Assembly (NCBI RefSeq): GCF_000236165.1
Contig: NZ_CM001373.1
Location: forward strand, 3,123,194 to 3,187,193
Reading direction: 5' to 3'
From: Fluoribacter dumoffii NY 23
GTDB taxonomy: Bacteria; Pseudomonadota; Gammaproteobacteria; Legionellales; Legionellaceae
Length of the DNA stretch: 64,000 bases
The notes under the pieces are model-generated. The model saw only the letters and a program-made list of their open reading frames with translations. It did not search any database and was not told the DNA's origin. Positions 9,792-17,253 of the stretch are shown piece after piece. A program made the translations under genes and the position numbers. Within the stretch, counting starts at the first letter, position 1, and each line of letters opens with the position of its first letter.

Positions 9792-11114
9792 GTGCGCAAA
9801 ATACTCTTTACTTTACTCATGGTACTATCTTGCCAGACCTTTAGCCAAGTTCAAGAGTTTATTTTGAATAATGGTTTAAAAATATTGGTCAAAGAAGATC
9901 ATCGAGCTCCAATTGCCGTATCGATGATTTGGTATAACGTCGGCTCTGCAGATGAACCCGGCGGAATTACCGGTGTATCCCATGCGATAGAGCACATGAT
10001 GTTTAAAGGCACTGAAAAATTTCCTTTAGGCGTCTTTTCCAAAACTATAGCTGAAATGGGTGCACAAGCCAATGCATTTACCAATAATGACTATACTGCT
10101 TTTTTTGAAAAAATCGACGCTTCAAAACTAGCTACCAGCTTTGAACTGGAAGCAGACCGCATGAATCATTTACTTCTTGATGCTAACGAATTTGCCAAAG
10201 AAATTAAAGTCATTCAGGAGGAACGGCGCCTACGGACGGACGATAACCCTCAAGCTCTCGCTTTTGAACGTTTTTTGGCTACTGCCCATTTAAGCGCCCC
10301 TTATCATCATCCGGTCATTGGTTGGATGAATGATTTGAAACAAATGAAAGTTGAGGATGTGAGAGAATGGTATAAAAAATATTATGCCCCAAACAATGCG
10401 ACTTTAGTTGTTGTCGGTGATGTGAATCCCGAACAGGTTCGTGCTTTGGCAGAAAATTATTTTGGCGCGTTGCCCAAACAACCTGTTCCGGAGCGAAAAC
10501 TTAAAAGAGAACCACCGGAGTTAGGGGAAAAAATTGTTCATATCCAAGCTGCGGCAAAATTACCTTTACTGATGATAGGTTACTCAGTTCCCAGCGTAAA
10601 CACCGCAAAAGAATCATATGAACCTTATGCTTTGGAGGTCATCTCCGGAATTTTGGACGCAGGTGACAGTGCGCGTTTTTCTAAAAATCTGATTCGTGGC
10701 AAGCACATCGCGAATGATGCAGATGCCTACTATAACCCCTACACCCGGTATCAAACTCAGTTTATTGTTTATGGTTCGCCCAACCAAAGCCATACAATTA
10801 ATGACTTGCAAAGCAGTCTTCTTAATCAGCTTGAGGAATTGAAAAATAATCCGGTAAGCGATATCGAATTGCAACGAATTAAAAATCAAATCATCGCCCA
10901 AAAAACATTCGAAAAGGATTCAATTTTCGGACAGGCATCAGAATTGGGCCTTTTAGAAACAATCGGAGTGGGTTGGAAAAAAAGTGAGGATTATACCCGC
11001 GCAATTAATGCGATTACTCCACAACAAATCCAGCAAACCGCCCAACGTTATTTTCAAAAAAATAATATGACCACAGCAATCCTCGAACCTCAGACTCAAA
11101 AGGTGACGCCATGA
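9792..11114 (+). CDS. Zinc metallopeptidase of the M16 (pitrilysin) family, active-type subunit
   Basis: This 440-residue protein starts at a GTG preceded by GAGGT and has a signal peptide (about residues 1-18), so it should be exported to the periplasm. The inverted zinc motif HxxEH is present as His64-Ala-Ile-Glu67-His68, and Glu144 sits 76 residues on, where the third zinc ligand is expected. It is the first of two M16 genes in tandem. Such pairs usually form a heterodimer in which one subunit carries the zinc and the other shapes the chamber. The natural substrate is unknown. Confidence 0.93.
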   Translation: MRKILFTLLMVLSCQTFSQVQEFILNNGLKILVKEDHRAPIAVSMIWYNVGSADEPGGITGVSHAIEHMMFKGTEKFPLGVFSKTIAEMGAQANAFTNNDYTAFFEKIDASKLATSFELEADRMNHLLLDANEFAKEIKVIQEERRLRTDDNPQALAFERFLATAHLSAPYHHPVIGWMNDLKQMKVEDVREWYKKYYAPNNATLVVVGDVNPEQVRALAENYFGALPKQPVPERKLKREPPELGEKIVHIQAAAKLPLLMIGYSVPSVNTAKESYEPYALEVISGILDAGDSARFSKNLIRGKHIANDADAYYNPYTRYQTQFIVYGSPNQSHTINDLQSSLLNQLEELKNNPVSDIELQRIKNQIIAQKTFEKDSIFGQASELGLLETIGVGWKKSEDYTRAINAITPQQIQQTAQRYFQKNNMTTAILEPQTQKVTP

Positions 11115-12415
11115 GAATTTTTAGCGCATGTATTTTGGCATTAACGATTGGACTGTCACATCCAGCGACAGCGAGTACATTCAAAACAGAAAAATGGGTA
11201 ACTAAAAATGGAGTCCAAGTTGTTTTTTATCCTGCCATGGAAGTCCCGATGCTTGATGTCAGTATCGCTTTTGCAGCAGGTTCCGCCTATGACGATAACC
11301 AGTATGGACTTAGCGCCCTAACCAGCAGCATGATGAATCAGGGAAATGGGGGTAAGAGCGCCAGCGTCATCGCCGAAACTTTAGCTGATGTAGGAGCACA
11401 GTATAAAGTTGAAATTAATCGGGATATGGTGGTTTTTAGCCTGAGAACTTTAGTTGCAGCGGAGGAGATGAGCAAAGCCAGTTCTGTATTTGCCCAAATC
11501 CTTAATCACCCTGATTTTCCTGATCCGGCTTTTTATCGAGTAAAAAAACAACAATTAATGGCTATTGAGCAGGCTCAAGAATCCCCCGAAGACGTAGCCC
11601 AGCTTAATTTTTTCCAGGATTTATATCCAAATCATCCTTATGGACATCCCGTTAATGGGACAATGGAACGCGTTAATGCAATTAACAAAAACCAGCTCAT
11701 TGAATTTAAACAACGGTATTATGTTGCAAAAAACTCCATTTTAGTTATGGTAGGAGCAATTAATAGCAAAACGGCACATCAATTGGCTGACCAGTTGACA
11801 CAGGAGCTCCCAGAAGGACAAGCCGCCCCTGCTATCCCTAAAGCACCTCAACTCCCTCAATCTCAAACTGTGAACATTCCATTCCCATCATCCCAGACGA
11901 TGATACGCCTGGGTCAAATCGGTATCGACCATCACAATCCCAATAATTTCCCTCTTGTAGTAGGCAATTATGTTTTGGGCGGGGGGTCTTTAGTTTCCCA
12001 GCTTGGCGTAGAGGTCAGAGAAAAACGCGGTTTAGCCTATGGAATAGACAGTCTCTTTGTTCCCATGTCAGGAAATGGACCTTTTCTCATCAGCTTATCA
12101 ACAAGGAACAAACAAACCGGGGAAGCATTGGAGGTGATTAAGACTGTTTTAGGGAATTACCTTGATAAGGGACCGACTGATGAAGAGTTGGATGCTGCGA
12201 AAAAATACCTCACAGGAAGTTTCCCGCTTTCTTTATCAGGTAACCGCAGTATTGCTAATATTTTGTTACGGATGAACTTTTATCATTTGCCAGAAGATTT
12301 TCTCGATACCTATACTGCACGTGTTAATGCGGTCACCAGTCAGCAAGTGAGACAGGCATTCAAACAACAGCTCGATCCTGATAAATTATTATTGGTTACT
12401 GTAGGTAAATCGTGA
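11111..12415 (+). CDS. M16 family peptidase homologue lacking the zinc motif
   Basis: This 434-residue secreted protein (signal peptide about 1-22) has the M16 fold but, at the position of HxxEH, reads LSALTSSMMNQ (from residue 67), so no zinc site is possible there. It keeps the C-terminal REKRGLAYG segment, which holds the Arg/Tyr pair that binds substrate in M16 partner subunits. It overlaps the preceding gene by 4 bp (ATGA), which suggests the two are made together as an active plus non-catalytic pair. rsmD overlaps its stop codon. Confidence 0.92.
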   Translation: MRIFSACILALTIGLSHPATASTFKTEKWVTKNGVQVVFYPAMEVPMLDVSIAFAAGSAYDDNQYGLSALTSSMMNQGNGGKSASVIAETLADVGAQYKVEINRDMVVFSLRTLVAAEEMSKASSVFAQILNHPDFPDPAFYRVKKQQLMAIEQAQESPEDVAQLNFFQDLYPNHPYGHPVNGTMERVNAINKNQLIEFKQRYYVAKNSILVMVGAINSKTAHQLADQLTQELPEGQAAPAIPKAPQLPQSQTVNIPFPSSQTMIRLGQIGIDHHNPNNFPLVVGNYVLGGGSLVSQLGVEVREKRGLAYGIDSLFVPMSGNGPFLISLSTRNKQTGEALEVIKTVLGNYLDKGPTDEELDAAKKYLTGSFPLSLSGNRSIANILLRMNFYHLPEDFLDTYTARVNAVTSQQVRQAFKQQLDPDKLLLVTVGKS

Positions 12416-12957
12416 AACAGATCATTCGTATCATAGGAGGAGTATACCGAGGGAAAAAAATACATTTCCCCGATATAGAAGGACTCCGTCCTACCCCGGA
12501 TCGGGTACGTGAAACTTTATTCAACTGGCTTATGCACGAGATAAGGGATGCTCGCTGCCTGGATGCTTTTGCAGGCAGCGGCGCTTTGGGCTTGGAGGCA
12601 TTTTCCCGTGGAGCGAAACAGGTTGTTTTTCTTGAGCAATCGCCCAAAGCCCATGCCAGTTTACAAAAAATAATTTCCACATTTAATAGCCCCAAACTCC
12701 AGTTGTTGCAAACGGATGCCCTAAAATACCTACAGAGCAATTCGAAAGAATTTGATATTATTTTTCTGGATCCGCCTTTTGCTAAAAATTATCTCCCTCA
12801 ATGTCTTTCCCATATCACGCAAGGCAATATTCTCAAATCGGGAGGTCTTGTTTACCTGGAATCCCCTGCGCTAATTTCCATGGATGAAAAAAAATGGAAA
12901 CAAATAAAAATGAAACAAGCAGGACAAGTGATCTATGCCTTGTTTGAAAAATTATGA
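12412..12957 (+). CDS. rsmD: 16S rRNA (guanine(966)-N(2))-methyltransferase
   Basis: RsmD uses S-adenosylmethionine to methylate G966 of 16S rRNA in the small subunit. The 181 residues contain the SAM-binding LDAFAGSGALGLEA segment near residue 50 and the catalytic DPPF at 120-123. The start is a GTG that overlaps the stop of the M16 gene by 4 bases (GTGA). Its place next to ftsY and the peptidase pair is usual in gammaproteobacteria. An 8-bp inverted repeat spans its stop codon (12951-12974), without a clear T tract. Confidence 0.95.
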   Translation: MKQIIRIIGGVYRGKKIHFPDIEGLRPTPDRVRETLFNWLMHEIRDARCLDAFAGSGALGLEAFSRGAKQVVFLEQSPKAHASLQKIISTFNSPKLQLLQTDALKYLQSNSKEFDIIFLDPPFAKNYLPQCLSHITQGNILKSGGLVYLESPALISMDEKKWKQIKMKQAGQVIYALFEKL

Positions 12958-13109
12958 TATTTCCTGATCATAATCTAACAGCAAATCCGAAATAACACGC
13001 AACCCTTTGGTTTATTCTCATGCCTGCATGCCACTAATCACAATGACCAAAGCCAAAACGCTTGGGGGCGATTATTTATTTTAAATCATACAATTCCTCA
13101 TTTATATGC

Positions 13110-13138
13110 TTGACAAGCAGCCTAGCTCCTGTTTCAAT
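13110..13138 (+). promoter_or_regulatory. Putative sigma-70 promoter for dotDCB
   Basis: A perfect -35 hexamer TTGACA (13110-13115) is followed after 17 bp by TTCAAT (13133-13138), a 4 of 6 match to the -10 consensus. It lies 34 bp before the dotD ATG. This is a sequence-based guess with no experimental support. Confidence 0.5.
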
Positions 13139-13171
13139 CAAATGAATAATTCCAGACATAAAAGATATTGA

Positions 13172-13663
13172 ATGAACAACAAGCTTGTCATGCTATTTAT
13201 TGCCTCAATTTTGCTTGTAGGTTGTAAACATGGTGGCGTACTTTTTAAAAAACCACCAGTCAACAATCCAAGTGATGATGCTACAATTAAATTAGCAGAG
13301 GCAGCAGTATCTGTAAGCGATTCAATGCATGAAATGGCGAGAGTCGAGAAAGTAATTCTCCCACCGCCTATAGACAATACATTGACCATTCCTAATGCCT
13401 ATAATTTACAAGCCCGCGCAAGCGTGGACTGGTCTGGACCTATTGAAGAACTGGCAGCTCGTATCGCCAAGTCAGCCCATTTCAGGCTACGTGTTTTGGG
13501 AAATGCTCCTTCACTCCCGATTTTGATAAGCCTAAATGTTAAAGATCAAAGTTTAGCTGAAATCCTGCGTGATATTGATTATCAAGCCGGCAAAAAAGCC
13601 GACATTCACGTATACCCTAACAGTCAGGTTGTTGAATTGCGCTATGCGAAAATTTATTCCTAG
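13172..13663 (+). CDS. dotD: Dot/Icm secretion outer-membrane lipoprotein DotD
   Basis: DotD is an outer-membrane lipoprotein of the type IVB secretion core complex. With DotC it brings DotH to the outer membrane. The 163 residues, the same length as in L. pneumophila, start with a lipoprotein signal ending in LLVGC, so Cys18 is the lipidation site. The C-terminal part (about 80-160) resembles a secretin N-type domain with short beta segments. The gene overlaps dotC by 20 bp and begins the dotD-dotC-dotB operon. The Shine-Dalgarno is weak. Confidence 0.95.
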   Translation: MNNKLVMLFIASILLVGCKHGGVLFKKPPVNNPSDDATIKLAEAAVSVSDSMHEMARVEKVILPPPIDNTLTIPNAYNLQARASVDWSGPIEELAARIAKSAHFRLRVLGNAPSLPILISLNVKDQSLAEILRDIDYQAGKKADIHVYPNSQVVELRYAKIYS

Positions 13664-14573
13664 TTTAATAGTTGTATTATCTGCTTCATTACTTGCTTGC
13701 CACTCATCAAAATACATGGGTGATACTGGTTCGTTAGCTGGTTTACAGGCGATGGCCAATGTAAACGTCAAGCAAAGAAACAAGAAACAAAGCGGCAAAA
13801 TTCGACAAATTGCTCTCAAGGAAACTGCCTTAAGTCTTGGCGCACAAGCAGGTTTAGCATGGCGTGCAAAGATAATTGATGAGCATCTCATCAGGCAAAG
13901 CCGCAGACTGGATGCTATTTATGACTTTAACTCCCTAATCCTTGAACATAATATTATGCCTCCTGTACTCCTGGAAGGTAGAAATACACTTAATCTTGCT
14001 GATGCGCAAACTATCCGTATTTCAGATCGCACCTATAAAGTAGCAAAACAAGCGCGTTTTGTGACTACCCCCCCAAATTGGCGTCAATATTTATGGCTTG
14101 ATTATGTAAAACCCGAATACCCTCACTATACCTTGCTCCCCAAGACCAAGATAGAGAAGAAAATATGGTGTATCTACACGGCAAAAGGCTGGAAAAACGG
14201 TATTGATCAGGCAAATACTATCCTTGAAGAAAATATTGCCCGAATTAAAGAAGATTTTGTAGGCATGATCCTCTACAGAAAATTATTAGCCATGAACATG
14301 GTTACCCCACCCTTTGTCTCTCATACAGACCTCGGCATCACTGGGGATTCCTCTGAAATGCATATTGACGACAGAGTACTAAGAATTACTGCACTTCCTG
14401 CATTGAATGTGAATAGCGAACAATGGAGAGCTGCGGTTTCTAAAGATGAAAATGCTCTTGAACAATTTAAAAACATGGAAAAATTGGCAAATCGTTCTAA
14501 AATTATAATAACAGATAAGTCCTGGCAGCCGACAATAGCCCCAGTTAATGATAACAACAATCTTCACCAATAA
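13644..14573 (+). CDS. dotC: Dot/Icm secretion outer-membrane lipoprotein DotC
   Basis: DotC is the second lipoprotein of the Dot/Icm core and works with DotD in placing DotH. I start it at 13644, where MRKFIPSL begins a lipoprotein signal with lipobox LLAC (Cys19). The frame opens further upstream, but that part would precede the signal peptide. The result is 309 residues against about 303 in L. pneumophila. The start lies 20 bp inside dotD, which suggests coupled translation. dotB follows after 5 bp. Confidence 0.95.
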   Translation: MRKFIPSLIVVLSASLLACHSSKYMGDTGSLAGLQAMANVNVKQRNKKQSGKIRQIALKETALSLGAQAGLAWRAKIIDEHLIRQSRRLDAIYDFNSLILEHNIMPPVLLEGRNTLNLADAQTIRISDRTYKVAKQARFVTTPPNWRQYLWLDYVKPEYPHYTLLPKTKIEKKIWCIYTAKGWKNGIDQANTILEENIARIKEDFVGMILYRKLLAMNMVTPPFVSHTDLGITGDSSEMHIDDRVLRITALPALNVNSEQWRAAVSKDENALEQFKNMEKLANRSKIIITDKSWQPTIAPVNDNNNLHQ

Positions 14574-14578
14574 TATGT

Positions 14579-15709
14579 ATGAACGATAAAACTTATTTAA
14601 TGCCTGATGAACCCACACGATTTACTCCGCTTTTCATGGATAAAATGCTGGAGCATACAGAACGTTTAAATGCTTCTGATATTACCATTCAAACAGGCGA
14701 GCCAATTTATGCGGAAGTTTATGGGAAACTCTTGCGGATTACGAATCGCCGCTTATCGAATACAGAACTTGGTGATCTAATTAATGCAATATATGGCCCT
14801 AATGCTACTACACAACTTCTTTCAGGTAAGGATATCGACACTCATTATGAATTCCGTCCCAACCGTGGTGTAAGATACCGCTACCGGGTAAATGCAACTG
14901 CATGTCTCGTCGAAGGTCATGATGCAATTCAGATTACCCTAAGAACCATTCCTACGACCCCCCCCAGACTTGAGACCATGAATCTGCCTGATAATGTCTT
15001 GGAGGCAATCGCTCCTCAAGAAGGTATTGTATTTATTACAGGAGCAACGGGTTCAGGTAAATCAACCTTATTGGCTTCTATTATTCGCAATCTGATTGAA
15101 ACAGAAGATTCAAACCGCAAAGTATTGACCTATGAGTCTCCAATCGAATTTGTCTATGATGAAATTGAAACCATATCGGCAGTAGTGAGCCAATCAGAAA
15201 TTCCTCGCCACTTGCCAAGTTTTGCTGATGGGGTAAGGAACGCCTTACGTCGTAAACCGCGTTTAATTATGGTGGGTGAGTGCCGTGATGCCGAAACCAT
15301 CAGTGCGGCCTTGGAAGCTGCGCTTACTGGACACCCTGTATATACCACCCTGCATACCTCCGGGGTTGCAGAAACCATGCGCCGTCTTGTAACCTCATTT
15401 TCTGGTGAGGAGCGCTTGGGAAGAACTATTGATATTCTTGAAACAATTAGATTATGTATTTGGCAAAAGCTGGTGCCCACCGTAGATGAAAAACGGGTTG
15501 CTTTAAGAGAGTATCTGGTATTTGATGAAGAAGTTCGAGATATTTTACTTGAAAGCGATCCTAATGATGTAACCTCTGCCACCCGTAAATTAGTACGTCA
15601 AAAAGGTCAACTGATGACCTGGGATGCAAAAGCAAAATTTGAGCAGGGAATTATCAGTGAGCGTGTCTACAAACTAATTATTGCCGGTGCTAAAGAATAT
15701 CAGCAGTAA
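14579..15709 (+). CDS. dotB: Dot/Icm secretion ATPase DotB
   Basis: DotB is the cytoplasmic hexameric ATPase of the secretion system, related to PilT and VirB11, and is needed for effector export. The 376 residues (377 in L. pneumophila) contain Walker A GATGSGKST at 155-163, an Asp box near YESPIEFVYDEIE, Walker B in LIMVGECRD and the His box THHTSG-like segment YTTLHTSG. It is the last gene of dotDCB. No convincing terminator is visible in the 119 bp before the convergent gene at 15829. Confidence 0.97.
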   Translation: MNDKTYLMPDEPTRFTPLFMDKMLEHTERLNASDITIQTGEPIYAEVYGKLLRITNRRLSNTELGDLINAIYGPNATTQLLSGKDIDTHYEFRPNRGVRYRYRVNATACLVEGHDAIQITLRTIPTTPPRLETMNLPDNVLEAIAPQEGIVFITGATGSGKSTLLASIIRNLIETEDSNRKVLTYESPIEFVYDEIETISAVVSQSEIPRHLPSFADGVRNALRRKPRLIMVGECRDAETISAALEAALTGHPVYTTLHTSGVAETMRRLVTSFSGEERLGRTIDILETIRLCIWQKLVPTVDEKRVALREYLVFDEEVRDILLESDPNDVTSATRKLVRQKGQLMTWDAKAKFEQGIISERVYKLIIAGAKEYQQ

Positions 15710-15828
15710 CAGCGTGGTTCTATAATTTAAATACGGTATCTAATTCTCCAAAATTAAACAAATGCATCAGTCTGCAAGTTGCTCCTAATCTTTAATTCAT
15801 TATTAAAATAAAAATTTAAGAATGGCTT

Positions 15829-17181
15829 TTATTTCATGGGTATGGGTTCATTATATTCTTCGTTAGCTGCAGATTGTAATATATCTGAATGTTTATGATT
15901 GGGTTTTTCCATATATCCTTTTGCCAAGGCTTTTAAATCCGGGTTGTCAGGTTGTTCCTGGAGTGCTCTTTCCAGTTTTTGAATTTTTTTGTCTCTCATG
16001 TCCCCAGTATATTCTTTATAGCGTCCTTTTACCTCGTCTTTTACCTCTTGGGTTACGTTCTCAAAACCTCCCTTGCGGTTGGCTTCCTGACATAGAAGGA
16101 TTCCATGGATATTTGCACGGGTATTTGCTACCGTGCAATTATCATATTTTTGCCCTTTTTGATCGAGAACATATATAGGATCTTGGCCTTTGGTGACCCC
16201 CTGGATTTTTTCCGTGATCTGCGCATGGGATTGTCCATTATTATGGCCGTTTAGCATATCGTTTACAAAGCCTGGAGTCACATCCTTTGTATTTACCTCA
16301 TAAATTTGGGTACCAGGCTTTCCTGAAGACCCTATGCCGCGATTGGTAAACACTAAATACGTTTTGTCAGGATTTCCTTCGACGGGTACAAAAGATAAAC
16401 CCATTGCATGCCCCTTACAACTAATAGGGACAGAGGTTACTTTCCCTGATTGGATGCGTTCAGAAAGAGCTTCACCTGCTTTAGGACTGCCTTCCGGGGT
16501 ACTGAACTGAAAATTTGCTTCCTTATTGGCAAAAGCAAATGCATCTGCAATTTGCCCGAAGTCTTTCTTTGCAGGCTGACTCTTGCAATCCTGGCTATAT
16601 TCCTTTACGGACTCACTCATCAATTGATACGTAGGCCCGATATGGGCACGCTGAGAAGAGGTTTTATCAATACTACTCTCCATTACTATGCCTAAAACCA
16701 AGCCAAATTCTTTAACCGGATGCAGGCTATCTGGGCGTGATGCATAACCCCCTTCAGGAGGAGTGATCGTTTTTTGTTGAAGAGCCTCTTGTCCTCGCTG
16801 GCTGCGTATCGCAATATCGTATTCATCCAGTGCTTGCACATCATATTGTGCACCTGAATTAAGTAAGGTTTGCGCCAGTGCGAAATCTTGATTTTGCAGC
16901 GCTTGCACCAGAGGTGACTGACCACGTGCATTTTTTGCAGAATTTAAAGCTGTTGGCAGGTCTTGATAGCCACAATCCTTAGCAAGGTCATTGAGTTCGG
17001 CTTTAGGATCAAGTTGATTTTTTAGAATCGAAGCAAGCATCTGCTGAAAAAACAAAAAAAGTTCCTGGATAAAGCGTTCCTGGTCTATTTTTTCTTTTTG
17101 CAAACCTTTTAGCTTATCTTGAGCCAAGTCTGTATTGCTCATCACAGTACTTTTTGGGGCTGATAATTCAGTCATACGCAT
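15829..17181 (-). CDS. Unrecognised protein in the dot/icm locus, candidate Dot/Icm effector
   Basis: I do not recognise this 450-residue protein. It has no signal peptide or membrane segment. Residues 20-60 look helical, and residues 88-118 resemble one ankyrin-like repeat (SPLVQALQNQDFALAQTLL). The segment 255-300 has CKGHAMGLSFV, then a TNRGIGSSGKPG loop, and 341-361 has QKYDNCTVANTR. His258 and Cys349 (with Gln344 five residues before) are arranged as in papain-like or acetyltransferase-type cysteine enzymes, which is only a suggestion. The C-terminus is hydrophilic with glutamates (ANEEYNEPIPMK), as in many Dot/Icm substrates. It follows dotA on the same strand, 72 bp on, and is the only gene between dotA and dotB. 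A start at Met3 (17175) is possible. Confidence 0.7.
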   Translation of the reverse strand: MRMTELSAPKSTVMSNTDLAQDKLKGLQKEKIDQERFIQELFLFFQQMLASILKNQLDPKAELNDLAKDCGYQDLPTALNSAKNARGQSPLVQALQNQDFALAQTLLNSGAQYDVQALDEYDIAIRSQRGQEALQQKTITPPEGGYASRPDSLHPVKEFGLVLGIVMESSIDKTSSQRAHIGPTYQLMSESVKEYSQDCKSQPAKKDFGQIADAFAFANKEANFQFSTPEGSPKAGEALSERIQSGKVTSVPISCKGHAMGLSFVPVEGNPDKTYLVFTNRGIGSSGKPGTQIYEVNTKDVTPGFVNDMLNGHNNGQSHAQITEKIQGVTKGQDPIYVLDQKGQKYDNCTVANTRANIHGILLCQEANRKGGFENVTQEVKDEVKGRYKEYTGDMRDKKIQKLERALQEQPDNPDLKALAKGYMEKPNHKHSDILQSAANEEYNEPIPMK

Positions 17182-17193
17182 CCCGTTTAAATT

Positions 17194-17218
17194 AGGTTGG
17201 AAAACAGGTTTCCAACCT
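17194..17218. repeat. Perfect 10-bp inverted repeat between dotA and the unknown gene
   Basis: AGGTTGGAAA (17194-17203) and TTTCCAACCT (17209-17218) form a perfect 10-bp stem with a 5-base loop. It lies 13 bp upstream of the start at 17181 and 35 bp downstream of the dotA stop. Read on the minus strand no T run follows, so it is not a classical intrinsic terminator. It may be a processing or stabilising hairpin, or an operator. Confidence 0.7.
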
Positions 17219-17253
17219 TGACACTAAATGAAATTATTTTAACACGACCAATT

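Noticed and set aside
12951..12974. 8-bp inverted repeat ATTATGAT/ATCATAAT spanning the rsmD stop
   Set aside because: A+T-rich, no T run behind it, and such short dyads are expected by chance; I do not call it a terminator.
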